Below, in pieces: positions 54,210 through 62,995 of a stretch of 64,000 bases of DNA. Origin of the DNA: Chitinophaga varians (GTDB lineage: Bacteria; Bacteroidota; Bacteroidia; Chitinophagales; Chitinophagaceae). Each line of letters begins with the position of its first letter. Within the stretch, counting starts at the first letter, position 1. A program made the position numbers and the translations under genes. The stretch covers positions 992,001 through 1,056,000 of the forward strand of contig NZ_JABAIA010000002.1 of the NCBI RefSeq assembly GCF_012641275.1, in the 5' to 3' direction. The notes under the pieces are model-generated. The model saw only the letters and a list, made by a program, of their open reading frames with translations. It had not been told where the DNA came from and did not search any database.

Positions 54210-55484
54210 ATGAAAGTATGTAAACTGCTGAGTTGTATCATGATGTTGGCCGGGCTGACGGCACAGGCGCAGCAGCAACAGGCGCTGACCCTCGAAACAT
54301 GTTACGCCCTGGCCAGACAGAACTATCCGCTCATCAAACAGTACGATCTGATAGCCCGTACCAGTCGCTATACCGTCGCCAATGCCGGTAAGCTATACCT
54401 GCCGCAGCTGACCGTGTCCGGGCAAGCCTCTTACCAGTCAGAGGTGGTGAACTTCGCAGCGGTGCTGCCGCCTGTCCCGGGCCTGCATCCACCGGAGCTT
54501 AGCAAAGACCAATACCGCTTGCAGGCGGAGCTATCCCAGCAAATCTACGACGGCGGCGTCACCCGCTATCAGCAGGAGGCCAGCCGTGCCAATGAAAAAG
54601 TACAGCAACAGAACCTGGAAGTCAGCCTCTATGCTATCCGCGAAAGGGTTACGCAGCTGTATTTCGCGGTGCTGCTCATGGATGCCCAGCTCCGGCAGAA
54701 CGCCCTGCGGCGCAGCAACCTGCAAAGCACGACCGACAAAATGAAAGCGGCGCTGGCTAACGGCGTCGCCTATAGGAGCAACGTAGCGGAGCTACAGGCG
54801 GAAATAGTGAATGCCGATATGGCCTCAACAGAATTCCGCGCTAACCGTAAAGCCTATCTGAAAATGCTGGCGACCTTCATCCACCAGCCGTTAAGCGATA
54901 GTGCCGTACTGGCATACCCGGACGCGGCCCGCCCGGCTGAAGGCATCCGTCGCCCCGAGCTGGCATTATACGACTATCAGCAGAAAACATACGATGTGCA
55001 GGAGCGGCAGCTGAAATCAGCCTACCTCCCCAGGCTGAACGCCTTTCTGCAAGGCGGCTACGGACGACCCACCCTCAATATTGTAAGCAACGATTTCGGT
55101 TCCTGGTGGATGGGCGGCATACGCCTCAACTGGTCGCTCGGCAGCCTCTACTCCCTTAAAAACAACCGCCGCCTGTTAGACATCAACCGGCATATGGTAG
55201 ATGTCAACCGGGAAACATTCCTGCTCAACACTACGCTGACTATGCAGCAACAACAGGAGGACGTGGACAAGTACGCCGCCCTGATGGAACAGGACGATGA
55301 AGCGATCCGCCTTCGTTCTGCTGTACTGCAATCTGCCAGGGCCCAGCTGGACAACGGCGTGATCACCGTACACGAATACATCTCACAGGTAAACGCGGAG
55401 AACCTGGCCAAACAGTCGCGTATCCTGCACGAAATACAGCTGCTACAGGCACAATACAACTATAAAAACACTTCCGGGAACTGA
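54210..55484 (+). CDS. TolC-family outer membrane channel
   Basis: The 424-aa protein has a signal peptide (MKVCKLLSCIMMLAGLTAQAQ) and the two-fold repeated helical-barrel pattern of outer membrane factors. LTLETCYALARQNYPLIKQY starts the first half, and long Gln/Ala-rich coiled coils lie at about residues 120-220 and 335-415. The beta-strand segments include LTVSGQASYQSEVVNFAAV and LNAFLQGGYGRPTLN. It provides the exit duct for the exporter encoded by the five genes that follow, 15 bp or less apart. A TetR operator lies just before its start. E. coli YbhGFSR has no TolC gene in its operon, so its inclusion here makes the system self-contained. Confidence 0.92.
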   Translation: MKVCKLLSCIMMLAGLTAQAQQQQALTLETCYALARQNYPLIKQYDLIARTSRYTVANAGKLYLPQLTVSGQASYQSEVVNFAAVLPPVPGLHPPELSKDQYRLQAELSQQIYDGGVTRYQQEASRANEKVQQQNLEVSLYAIRERVTQLYFAVLLMDAQLRQNALRRSNLQSTTDKMKAALANGVAYRSNVAELQAEIVNADMASTEFRANRKAYLKMLATFIHQPLSDSAVLAYPDAARPAEGIRRPELALYDYQQKTYDVQERQLKSAYLPRLNAFLQGGYGRPTLNIVSNDFGSWWMGGIRLNWSLGSLYSLKNNRRLLDINRHMVDVNRETFLLNTTLTMQQQQEDVDKYAALMEQDDEAIRLRSAVLQSARAQLDNGVITVHEYISQVNAENLAKQSRILHEIQLLQAQYNYKNTSGN

Positions 55485-55499
55485 TTAATTTCTTGTAAC

Positions 55500-56441
55500 A
55501 TGAAATACCATCTCATTTGGACAGCAACCGCCGTGATGATGATAAGTGCCTGCGGGGACGGCAAACCGGCATATGACGCCTCCGGCAATTTCGAAGCGGA
55601 CGAAGTGATCGTATCTGCGCAACAGAATGGCGAAATACTTTCCTTCCCGGTGAATGAAGGCGATAAACTCAACGTCGGACAGGTGATCGGTCAGATCGAT
55701 GTGACCATCCCGGCGCTGCAACAGCAACAGGTACAGGCTTCCATTCAGGCCCTGCGGCAGAAAACCAACAACCCGCAGCCACAAGCCCTGCTGGTAGAAC
55801 GGCAGCTGGTCGTACAGGAAGCACAGCTGCAACAACTCTACCACGAAAGAAAAAGAACAGAGAACCTCGTGAAAAGCGACGCCGCCACCCAAAAGCAACT
55901 GGACGATATGAACGCACAGGTGGACCAACTGGAGAAACAACTGAACGTCACCAGGCAACAACGTAACCTCTATAATTCAAACATCGCTACACAGAACCGC
56001 TCTATTCTCAGTGAACAGGTGCCGCTGGAAAAATCGATGGCGCAGTTTGCAGAGCAGGTACGCAAAGGCCAGATCATCAATCCCGTGGCCGGCGTAGTAC
56101 TTTCCCGTTACGCCCTGAAAGGGGAGATGGCCACGGTGGGCAAACCATTATACAAAATTGCCAACATCGATACATTGTACCTGAAAGCTTACGTGACGGG
56201 CATCACCCTGCCTAATATCAAACTGGGACAGGAGGTGCAGGTACGTATCGACCAGGGGAAAAAAGATTACAAGAGTTATCCAGGCACTATCACCTGGATT
56301 TCGGATAAATCAGAGTTCACCCCGAAAACCATTCAAACAAAAAACGAAAGGGCCAATCTCGTATATGCGATCAAGGTAAGGGTGAAAAATGACGGCTATC
56401 TGAAAATAGGCATGTATGGCGAAATGCTGATCCATCAATAA
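55500..56441 (+). CDS. HlyD/YbhG-type periplasmic adaptor, lipoprotein
   Basis: The 313-aa membrane fusion protein has a lipoprotein signal (MKYHLIWTATAVMMISAC, Cys18). A lipoyl half follows (NFEADEVIVSAQQNGEILSF), then a long coiled-coil hairpin (about residues 70-185, Gln-rich), the second half (GQIINPVAGVVLSRYALKGE) and a beta-barrel domain (YLKAYVTGITLPNIKLGQEV). It links the inner membrane ABC permeases to the TolC channel. It lies 15 bp after the TolC gene and 7 bp before the first ATPase gene. Its order and architecture match E. coli YbhG. Confidence 0.9.
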   Translation: MKYHLIWTATAVMMISACGDGKPAYDASGNFEADEVIVSAQQNGEILSFPVNEGDKLNVGQVIGQIDVTIPALQQQQVQASIQALRQKTNNPQPQALLVERQLVVQEAQLQQLYHERKRTENLVKSDAATQKQLDDMNAQVDQLEKQLNVTRQQRNLYNSNIATQNRSILSEQVPLEKSMAQFAEQVRKGQIINPVAGVVLSRYALKGEMATVGKPLYKIANIDTLYLKAYVTGITLPNIKLGQEVQVRIDQGKKDYKSYPGTITWISDKSEFTPKTIQTKNERANLVYAIKVRVKNDGYLKIGMYGEMLIHQ

Positions 56442-56448
56442 CAGCAAC

Positions 56449-57384
56449 ATGAACGCAGTCGTATTGGACCATATTACCAAAACGTATGAAGCCGGCAAAG
56501 TGCTGGCGGTGGACGATGTGTCGCTGGAAGTGGCCGCAGGAGAGCTGTTTGGACTGATTGGCCCTGACGGCGCCGGCAAGACTTCCATCTTCCGCATCCT
56601 GACCACGCTGCTCTTGCCCGACAAAGGCGCTGCCTCTGTCAACGGTCGGGATTGTGTGAAAGACTACAAAGCCATCCGCCGCAGCGTAGGCTATATGCCC
56701 GGCCGTTTTTCCCTGTACCAGGACCTGACCGTGGCAGAGAACCTGCACTTTTTCGCTACGCTCTTTGGTACTACTATTGAAGCCAATTACGATCTTATCT
56801 GCGATATCTACGAACAGATAAAGCCATTCAGCGACCGCCGTGCCGGCAAATTGTCCGGCGGCATGAAACAGAAGCTGGCACTGTGTTGTGCGCTGGTACA
56901 CAAGCCGGAAGTGCTGTTCCTCGATGAGCCTACCACCGGTGTGGACGCAGTGTCCCGCAAAGAGTTCTGGGAAATGCTGCGCAGGCTGAAACAACAGGGT
57001 ATCACCATCGTGGTGTCTACACCTTACATGGATGAAGCGGTGCTCTGTGAACGTATCGCGCTCATGCAGGGCGGAAAAATCATGTCGGTGGACACGCCAG
57101 CCAATGTGATCGCTACTTTTCCGGTGGCGCTATATGCGGTGAAAGCGGCCAATATCTACCGCCTGCTGACATCACTGCGGGAAGATGCGGCCATCGACAG
57201 CTGTTACGCCTTTGGCGAATACGTACACGTAACTTTCCGGGAAGATACCGGCCGTGATTTGCTGCAATGGCAGCAAAGCCTTGCTGCAAAAGGACATGAA
57301 CAGGTGGAAGCAAAAAAAATCAGTCCGTCGATAGAAGACAGTTTTATCCGCCTTATGAATGAAAAACAAAATGCGCAGCCATGA
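56449..57384 (+). CDS. ABC exporter ATPase subunit 1 (YbhF N-half like)
   Basis: The 311-aa ATPase has Walker A GPDGAGKTS (about residues 38-46), signature LSGGMKQKLALCCAL, Walker B VLFLDEPTTGVD and a switch His region after TIVVSTPYMDEAVLCERIAL. It has about 70 extra C-terminal residues after the nucleotide domain. In E. coli, YbhF fuses two such ATPases in one chain; here they are two genes with a four-base overlap (57381-57384). It powers export with the two permeases downstream. Confidence 0.92.
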   Translation: MNAVVLDHITKTYEAGKVLAVDDVSLEVAAGELFGLIGPDGAGKTSIFRILTTLLLPDKGAASVNGRDCVKDYKAIRRSVGYMPGRFSLYQDLTVAENLHFFATLFGTTIEANYDLICDIYEQIKPFSDRRAGKLSGGMKQKLALCCALVHKPEVLFLDEPTTGVDAVSRKEFWEMLRRLKQQGITIVVSTPYMDEAVLCERIALMQGGKIMSVDTPANVIATFPVALYAVKAANIYRLLTSLREDAAIDSCYAFGEYVHVTFREDTGRDLLQWQQSLAAKGHEQVEAKKISPSIEDSFIRLMNEKQNAQP

Positions 57385-58124
57385 ATGACAAGGTGATCGT
57401 ATGCGAAGAACTGACGAAACAATTCGGCGATTTTGTGGCCGTTAATCATATATCCTTCGACGTGAGGAAAGGGGAGATATTCGGTTTCCTCGGCGCCAAC
57501 GGCGCGGGGAAAACCACTGCCATGCGTATTTTGTGCGGACTGTCGTATCCCACCTCCGGTAAAGCCATGGTGGCCGGCTTTGATGTATACAAACAACAGG
57601 AGTCCATCAAAAAGAACATCGGTTATATGAGCCAGAAATTCTCCCTGTATGAAAACCTGACAGTGGTGGAGAACATAGAATTTTTTGGTGGCGTATATGG
57701 CGTGTCCCCGGCGGAAATACGTCGCCGCAGCGACCAGCTGGTGAATAAACTGGGACTGGCACAGGAGGCGAAAAAACTCGTTCGCTCGTTGCCGTTAGGC
57801 TGGAAACAGAAACTGGCTTTTTCGGTGGCTATTTTTCATAACCCGCAGATCGTTTTCCTGGATGAGCCTACCGGCGGCGTAGATCCCATCACCCGACGGC
57901 AGTTCTGGGACATGATCTATGAAGCGGCAGCTTCAGGGATCACGGTGTTCGTCACCACGCACTACATGGATGAAGCGGAGTATTGCAACCGGATTACGGT
58001 AATGGTAGACGGGAAAGTGGAGGCACTGGATACGCCCGGCAACCTGAAATCCAGGTTCCAGGCTGCTTCCATGGATGAAGTATTTTATCAACTGGCCCGC
58101 GGCGCAAAGAGGTCGGCCGATTAA
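57381..58124 (+). CDS. ABC exporter ATPase subunit 2 (YbhF C-half like)
   Basis: The 247-aa ATPase has Walker A GANGAGKTTAMRIL, a Q-loop in GYMSQKFSLYENLT, and Walker B IVFLDEPTGGVDP. Its signature is noteworthy: the expected LSGGxxQ reads RSLPLGWKQKLAFSVAI, so the Ser-Gly-Gly of the C-loop is replaced by Pro-Leu-Gly. This is also typical of YbhF-type second domains, as I recall. It is coupled to the first ATPase gene by ATGA overlap. Together they probably form a heterodimer with unequal nucleotide sites. Confidence 0.9.
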   Translation: MNDKVIVCEELTKQFGDFVAVNHISFDVRKGEIFGFLGANGAGKTTAMRILCGLSYPTSGKAMVAGFDVYKQQESIKKNIGYMSQKFSLYENLTVVENIEFFGGVYGVSPAEIRRRSDQLVNKLGLAQEAKKLVRSLPLGWKQKLAFSVAIFHNPQIVFLDEPTGGVDPITRRQFWDMIYEAAASGITVFVTTHYMDEAEYCNRITVMVDGKVEALDTPGNLKSRFQAASMDEVFYQLARGAKRSAD

Positions 58125-58133
58125 AACGATGAT

Positions 58134-59240
58134 ATGAAACAGCTGTTGGTATTCATCAGGAAAGAATTTTTTCACGTGTTCAGGGATAAACGCACCCTGC
58201 TGATCATGTTTGGCCTGCCGGTGGTACAGATTGTGCTGTTCGGTTTTGCGCTGACAAGCGAAGTGAAAAATATAACCCTCACCGTTATAGACCAGGCGCG
58301 GGATGTAAATTCCACCCAGATCATCAATAAGATAAAATCATCTTCCTACTTTATTGTCGATGAATCGGCGGTCAACTATGACGCGGTAAGCACGGCTTTT
58401 AAAAAGGGCACTGCCAAGTGCGCGTTGATTTTCCCCGCCGGTTTTGGTAACGACCTGCAGCATGCTGGTCAGGCGCAGGTGCAGGTGCTGACAGACGGCT
58501 CCGACCCCAATATGGCCAAAACGGTGATCAACTACCTGACGACTATCCTCACGACCTACCAGCGTGAGATCAGTCCGGGAGCGCAGCTGCCGTACAGGAT
58601 TATCCCGGAGCAGCGCATGCTGTACAACGAAGAGGGAAACGGTTCGCTGAACTTCATTCCCGGCGTAATGGCACTGGTGTTGATGCTGGTATGCACGGCG
58701 CTGACCTCTGTAGCGGTGGTGCGCGAAAAAGAACTGGGCACCATGGAAATACTGCTGGTATCGCCTTTTAAGCCCTTGCTGGTATTGCTGGCGAAGGCGG
58801 TGCCCTACCTGGTGTTGTCGCTGGCCAACTTTACGCTGATATTGATACTGGCTGTTTTTGTGTTGCATGTGGAAGTAAAGGGAAGCATCATTTTATTGTT
58901 CCTGGTGAGCACTTTGTTTATCATTGCCTGTTTATCTATCGGGCTGATGATCTCCAATACTACTAACTCCCAGCAAACGGCCCTGCTGCTGTCGATGATG
59001 GGCATGATGATACCCACACTGATTTTTACCGGGTTTATGTTTCCGCTGGAGAATATGCCATGGATCTTCCAGATGATCTCCTACGTAGTGCCCGCCCGCT
59101 GGTATTTTCTGATCATTAAGGCGGTGATGCTGAAGGGGCTGGGCTTCTCCTATATCTGGAAGGAAACGGCGGTATTGCTGGGGATGACGGTGATCGCGCT
59201 CTCCATTGCATTAAAGAACTTCAAAATCCGTTTGTCATGA
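58134..59240 (+). CDS. ABC-2 type permease 1 (YbhS/YbhR like)
   Basis: The 368-aa protein has the ABC-2 exporter layout: one N-terminal membrane helix (RTLLIMFGLPVVQIVLFGFAL), a large periplasmic domain (about residues 45-170) and five C-terminal helices. The region FFHVFRDKRTLL before helix one is characteristic. REKELGTMEILLVSPFKPL is the coupling-helix motif that touches the ATPase. It sits in the inner membrane and probably pairs with the next gene product. It overlaps that gene by four bases (59237-59240). The exported compound is unknown; YbhFSR relatives export drugs and cations. Confidence 0.92.
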   Translation: MKQLLVFIRKEFFHVFRDKRTLLIMFGLPVVQIVLFGFALTSEVKNITLTVIDQARDVNSTQIINKIKSSSYFIVDESAVNYDAVSTAFKKGTAKCALIFPAGFGNDLQHAGQAQVQVLTDGSDPNMAKTVINYLTTILTTYQREISPGAQLPYRIIPEQRMLYNEEGNGSLNFIPGVMALVLMLVCTALTSVAVVREKELGTMEILLVSPFKPLLVLLAKAVPYLVLSLANFTLILILAVFVLHVEVKGSIILLFLVSTLFIIACLSIGLMISNTTNSQQTALLLSMMGMMIPTLIFTGFMFPLENMPWIFQMISYVVPARWYFLIIKAVMLKGLGFSYIWKETAVLLGMTVIALSIALKNFKIRLS

Positions 59241-60355
59241 AGGTGCTGCGTTTCATTCTGAAGAAGGAGTTCCGGCAGATTTTCCGTGACAAGACCATCC
59301 TGGCCATGATGCTGGTGATGCCGACGGTGCAGCTGATCATCCTGCCACTGGCCATGAACTTCGATGTGAAGCATGTGAACCTCGCGGTGGTGGATAACGA
59401 TCACAGTACCTGGTCGCAACAGCTGATCAACAAAATAGGAGCTTCAGGTTATTTCCGGATTATAGCGGCGGCGCCTTCTTTCCGTGAGGCGCTGGGATAT
59501 ATTGAAAGGGAACAGGCCGACGTGGTGCTGGAGATTCCGCCGGGATTTGAGCGTAACCTGGTGCGGGAAAACGAACAGCATATAGGCGTGTCCGTTGACG
59601 CGATCAATGGCACCAAGGCCGCGCTGGGAGGTAGTTACCTGTTGACCGTTATCGCTGATTTTAACCAGCATGTCCGGTTGAACGAAGGTGGAAAATTTGT
59701 TCCCGGCAAAGGCATGAACATCGGTATTACGTATTCCAACTGGTACAACCCTCTGGCCGAATACCGCTTCTACGTGGTGCCTGCGGTGATGGTGCTGTTG
59801 CTGACGCTGATCGCCGGTTTTCTCTCTGCGTTGAATATTGTGCGGGAGAAGGAGATGGGAACGATTGAGCAGATCAATGTGACGCCGATAAAAAAATGGC
59901 AGTTTATCCTTGGGAAGCTGGTCCCTTTCTGGGTGATGGGACTGGTGGTATTTACGCTGGCGCTCACAGTGGAGCGGGTAGTATACGGTATATGGCCGGT
60001 GGGCAGTTTCGCGTTGCTGTACCTGTTTGCCGCGGTGTACCTGGTGGCGTTGCTGGGGTTTGGCCTGCTGGTGTCCACCTATACCGATAGCCAGTTGCAG
60101 GCGATGTTTGTGGCTTTCTTTTTTGTGATGATTTTTATGTTGATGAGCGGGCTGTTTACCGCGGTGGACAGTATGCCTGGCTGGGCGCAGGACATCGCTG
60201 CGCTGACGCCGGTGACACATTTTGTGAAAGTAGTGCGGATGATTGTGCTCAAAGGCAGCACGTTTGCCGATGTGCAGAAAGAGTTCCTGTACCTCGTGGG
60301 TTTTGCGGTAGTGCTCAATAGCTGGGCCATCTGGAATTACCGGAAAACCAGTTAG
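59237..60355 (+). CDS. ABC-2 type permease 2 (YbhR/YbhS like)
   Basis: The 372-aa protein is a paralogue of its neighbour with the same topology: a first helix after FRQIFRDKTILAMMLVMPTV, a periplasmic domain (about residues 40-175) with the family segment YNPLAEYRFYVVPAVM, and the coupling motif REKEMGTIEQINVTPIKKW, followed by four further helices. It starts inside the stop of permease 1. It is the last gene of the TetR-controlled operon, and its own stop overlaps the converging Ada-like gene by four bases, leaving no room for a terminator. Confidence 0.92.
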   Translation: MKVLRFILKKEFRQIFRDKTILAMMLVMPTVQLIILPLAMNFDVKHVNLAVVDNDHSTWSQQLINKIGASGYFRIIAAAPSFREALGYIEREQADVVLEIPPGFERNLVRENEQHIGVSVDAINGTKAALGGSYLLTVIADFNQHVRLNEGGKFVPGKGMNIGITYSNWYNPLAEYRFYVVPAVMVLLLTLIAGFLSALNIVREKEMGTIEQINVTPIKKWQFILGKLVPFWVMGLVVFTLALTVERVVYGIWPVGSFALLYLFAAVYLVALLGFGLLVSTYTDSQLQAMFVAFFFVMIFMLMSGLFTAVDSMPGWAQDIAALTPVTHFVKVVRMIVLKGSTFADVQKEFLYLVGFAVVLNSWAIWNYRKTS

Positions 60356-60615
60356 CCCTGCTGTGTTTTCCAGCGGCGATAGGCTTCCGGCATGCAATGT
60401 CCGCAGGGCCTATATCCATGTGCCTGTGCTTCTGTTTCTCCCGAAAAAAATACCCTGTTGCCGGTCAGCATTCTTTTGCCGGAACGGCAGGAGAGCAGTC
60501 CGTATATTTTAAGCCGGCGGTTGCCGCCCAGCGTCAGCCGCCCTTCCTGCCTGAGCTGGCATATCTGCCGGTTGCGCGCTATAGCGCTCTTTCCCATTGC
60601 TGCATGATAAAACAT
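60352..60615 (-). CDS. Ada-like zinc-binding domain protein
   Basis: The 87-aa protein matches the metal-binding domain of the Ada DNA-repair protein over about residues 35-80 (LLSCRSGKRMLTGNRVFF, then GYRPCGHCMPEA). Ada uses four cysteines, one of which accepts methyl groups from phosphotriesters. Here the first pair CxxxC is reduced to one Cys (SCRSGK), leaving three cysteines and nearby His, so methyl acceptance may be lost or altered. It lies 6 bp downstream of the 2OG-Fe(II) oxygenase gene on the same strand, making a two-gene operon. A role in DNA alkylation repair is inferred from homology and context. Confidence 0.85.
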   Translation of the reverse strand: MFYHAAMGKSAIARNRQICQLRQEGRLTLGGNRRLKIYGLLSCRSGKRMLTGNRVFFSGETEAQAHGYRPCGHCMPEAYRRWKTQQG

Positions 60616-60621
60616 AATGCC

Positions 60622-61335
60622 TCAGGATAACGCGTCATGGAAAATAATGCCCAGCGTATGCCTGTTACCGTTATGGACCGGGCTGACGCCGTGTTTCATG
60701 TTTACCCGGTAATAGCCCTTGCTGCCTTTCACAGGCCTGAAGTTGGTAGTGAAGATGAGCATGCTGCCTTTCCGGGGTTGTAACACATTGGCTTTTGATT
60801 GTGCCCGGGGGATTTGTTCGGTGAGAACGAACTCGCCGCCGGTATAGTCTTCTCCCGGCTCATTCAGGAACAGCACGATCTGTAACGGGAAATAAATATC
60901 GCCGTAGAGGTCCTGGTGCAGCGTATTAAAGCCACCAACGCCATATTTCAGGATGAGCACCGTGGGCTTGTCCTGCCCGGCGGTTTGGCATTGTTGCAGC
61001 AATTCTTCGTGCGTGTCCGGAAAAGTCTTTCCTGTTTGCAGGACGTCCATCCATTTGTTGGCCACGGGGGCAATATGCGTATATACCGTTTGCCGTATCG
61101 CGGTGATCAGCGTGGACAGCGGATATTTAAAGTACTTGTATTCCCCGCTGCCAAAACGGTAGCGCTCCATGACGATCGTTTTGCGGTACAGGTCGGGCGA
61201 AGCATAATTTCTGATCAGCTGGTTGCATTCTTCTTCTGTCAGCACCTGGTCCACCACACAAAACCCCCTGTCGTGCAGCGTTGCTGTAATGTCTTGCCAG
61301 TCCTGTGTTTCCAGCCGTTTGATGATGTTGCTCAT
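60622..61335 (-). CDS. 2OG-Fe(II) oxygenase
   Basis: The 237-aa protein carries the facial triad of 2-oxoglutarate and Fe(II)-dependent dioxygenases: His140 and Asp142 (LHQDLYGD), His215 (NMKHGVSPV), and the 2-oxoglutarate-binding Arg225 (NRHTLGIIFHD). The double-stranded beta-helix strands around them (FPLQIVLFLNEPGEDYTGGE) fit the prolyl-hydroxylase-like subgroup rather than AlkB by eye. It oxidises a substrate with CO2 and succinate release. Its partnership with an Ada-like protein 6 bp downstream suggests action on alkylated nucleic acid. A near-perfect Bacteroidota promoter lies 21 bp upstream of its start. Confidence 0.9.
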   Translation of the reverse strand: MSNIIKRLETQDWQDITATLHDRGFCVVDQVLTEEECNQLIRNYASPDLYRKTIVMERYRFGSGEYKYFKYPLSTLITAIRQTVYTHIAPVANKWMDVLQTGKTFPDTHEELLQQCQTAGQDKPTVLILKYGVGGFNTLHQDLYGDIYFPLQIVLFLNEPGEDYTGGEFVLTEQIPRAQSKANVLQPRKGSMLIFTTNFRPVKGSKGYYRVNMKHGVSPVHNGNRHTLGIIFHDALS

Positions 61336-61355
61336 ATGTCGTGATTATATCATTA

Positions 61356-61386
61356 CAAAAGTAGGACGGCTGCCATTCGTCACAAA
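61356..61386 (-). promoter_or_regulatory. Consensus promoter of oxygenase/Ada-like operon
   Basis: On the minus strand, TTTG (61386-61383), exactly 19 bp of spacer and TACTTTTG (61363-61356) reproduce the Bacteroidota consensus TTTG-N19-TAnnTTTG in full. The leader to the ATG at 61335 is short. This is the best promoter match seen in the window. Confidence 0.8.
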
Positions 61387-61481
61387 CCCGTTTCTTGCGG
61401 TTTTGAAATGTATTATCGGTTTTATAACTTTCGGTTATGGATGATAATCAATTGTGATGATAACAACTCTGAGGCTGCTAT

Positions 61482-61489
61482 TATCTTTG
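61482..61489 (+). promoter_or_regulatory. -7 promoter element of cytochrome operon
   Basis: TATCTTTG matches TAnnTTTG exactly, 33 bp before the cytochrome ATG. A -33 TTTG at the right distance is not present. Confidence 0.5.
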
Positions 61490-61522
61490 AGCTATTGAAT
61501 TGTGTTCGGAAACTATAGTACA

Positions 61523-62518
61523 ATGAAAAAAGACTGGATTCCCGTTTTGCTTTTTGCCACTACCGGCCTCGTAGTAGCAAATGAATGTATCAGCGCCCGT
61601 CGTCAAAAGAAAAAGGATGACGAGGCTTACGCCGCCTGGCTTACGACCCACCAGCCGGAAAATGTTTGGAGTGGCTCAGCCAGCAGCCAGATACCTAATT
61701 CCACAGAGCGTGGCCGCCTGATACAATATGGCCACGACCTGATCGCCAACACCGCGCAATACCTGGGACCGCAGGGCGCCGTTGCGCAGATCTCCAATGG
61801 CATGAACTGCCAGAACTGCCATCTGAAGGCCGGTACGGTCCCTTATGGCAACAACTTCGGCAAGGTATATGCCACGTACCCGTTGTTCCGGGCACGCAAC
61901 AACGGCGTACAGACTATCTACGACCGTGTGAAGGACTGCTTTGAAAGGAGCCTTAACGGTCATGCACCGGACACCGGCAGCCGGGAGATGCAGGCCATCT
62001 ACGCCTACATACAATGGCTGGGCGAAGATGTGCCGAAAGGCACCAGGCCACCAGGCACCAGCATCATGAAGCTGCCCTATCTCGACAGAAGCGCCAACCC
62101 TTCCGCCGGCATGCTGGTGTACAAAGAGAAATGCAGCAGTTGTCATGGTAAAGAAGGCGAAGGACAGCCCAGCCCGGTTGGTCCGGGGTATAGCTATCCG
62201 CCTTTATGGGGACCGCATAGTTATAACGACGGTGCAGGACTTTACCGCTTAAGTAATTTCGCGGGCTTCGTGTATAACAATATGCCGCTGGGCACCAATT
62301 ACCACAACCCGCTGCTTTCAGAAGAAGAAGCATGGGACGTGGCGGCGTTTGTCAACAGCCGGCCCCGGCCACATCTTAACCAGGACAACGACTGGAAAGT
62401 AGTGGCGAAGAAGCCCGTGGATTTTCCTTTCAAACCTTACACCGACACTTTTTCGGAGGAGCAACATAAATTTGGTCCTTACCAACCGATAAAGGAAGCA
62501 CAACAACGCACAAAATAA
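61523..62518 (+). CDS. Dihaem c-type cytochrome, TsdA-like
   Basis: Starting at ATG 61523, the 331-aa protein has an N-terminal membrane or signal segment (VLLFATTGLVVAN) and two haem-binding sites, CQNCH (96-100) and CSSCH (204-208). The layout matches thiosulfate dehydrogenase/tetrathionate reductase TsdA. A conserved-looking CFERSLNG (from Cys139) could supply the unusual Cys axial ligand of haem 1, which is inference. The second domain has a canonical GKEGEGQ region. It lies at the head of an operon with an exported DsrE-like protein (10 bp downstream) and a periplasmic binding protein. Sulfur compound oxidation or reduction in the periplasm is the best guess. Confidence 0.88.
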   Translation: MKKDWIPVLLFATTGLVVANECISARRQKKKDDEAYAAWLTTHQPENVWSGSASSQIPNSTERGRLIQYGHDLIANTAQYLGPQGAVAQISNGMNCQNCHLKAGTVPYGNNFGKVYATYPLFRARNNGVQTIYDRVKDCFERSLNGHAPDTGSREMQAIYAYIQWLGEDVPKGTRPPGTSIMKLPYLDRSANPSAGMLVYKEKCSSCHGKEGEGQPSPVGPGYSYPPLWGPHSYNDGAGLYRLSNFAGFVYNNMPLGTNYHNPLLSEEEAWDVAAFVNSRPRPHLNQDNDWKVVAKKPVDFPFKPYTDTFSEEQHKFGPYQPIKEAQQRTK

Positions 62519-62528
62519 AAACCCAGAT

Positions 62529-62990
62529 ATGAAGAAATTCCTTGTAGTTCCACTGATGTTGATGATGTATACCGGTTACGCACAAACGACCGACGCACAG
62601 CTGCGCAAAAACCGCGAATACACCGGCGCCGTGGCCAAACAGAAGCAGTACCACGCCATCTATCAGCTGGACAAGAACGATCCTAAAGTAATCCAGAAAG
62701 CCATCCGCAATATCAATAACGCCTTGAATGACCCGCGTCTCAAAGGCAAGCTGCAAATAGAACTGGTGGCCTTCTCTGCCGGTACTGACGCCTATCTCAA
62801 AGGCAGCGAGTATGAAGAGGCGCTGAAAGCTTTGGTAGGCCGCGGCGTAATTGTGGCACAATGCCAGAATACCCTCGAGGAAAGAAAAATTCCGAAAGAA
62901 CAGCTGTATGACTTCATCGCGCTGGTGCCCAGTGGTAATGGAGAATTGATCATCCGTCAGGCCGAAGGCTGGTCTGTCGTTAAACCATAA
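62529..62990 (+). CDS. Exported DsrE-like protein
   Basis: The 153-aa protein has a signal peptide (MKKFLVVPLMLMMYTGYAQ) and a DsrE/DsrF-like Rossmann-type domain (about residues 40-150). YHAIYQLDKNDPKVIQKAIR starts the domain, IELVAFSAGTDAYLKG follows, and GVIVAQCQNTLEER holds Cys112, the position of the sulfur-accepting Cys in DsrE relatives. DsrE proteins carry or sense persulfide sulfur. Its position between a TsdA-like cytochrome and a binding protein supports a sulfur role in the periplasm. It starts 10 bp after the cytochrome stop. Confidence 0.88.
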   Translation: MKKFLVVPLMLMMYTGYAQTTDAQLRKNREYTGAVAKQKQYHAIYQLDKNDPKVIQKAIRNINNALNDPRLKGKLQIELVAFSAGTDAYLKGSEYEEALKALVGRGVIVAQCQNTLEERKIPKEQLYDFIALVPSGNGELIIRQAEGWSVVKP

Positions 62991-62995
62991 CGTTG

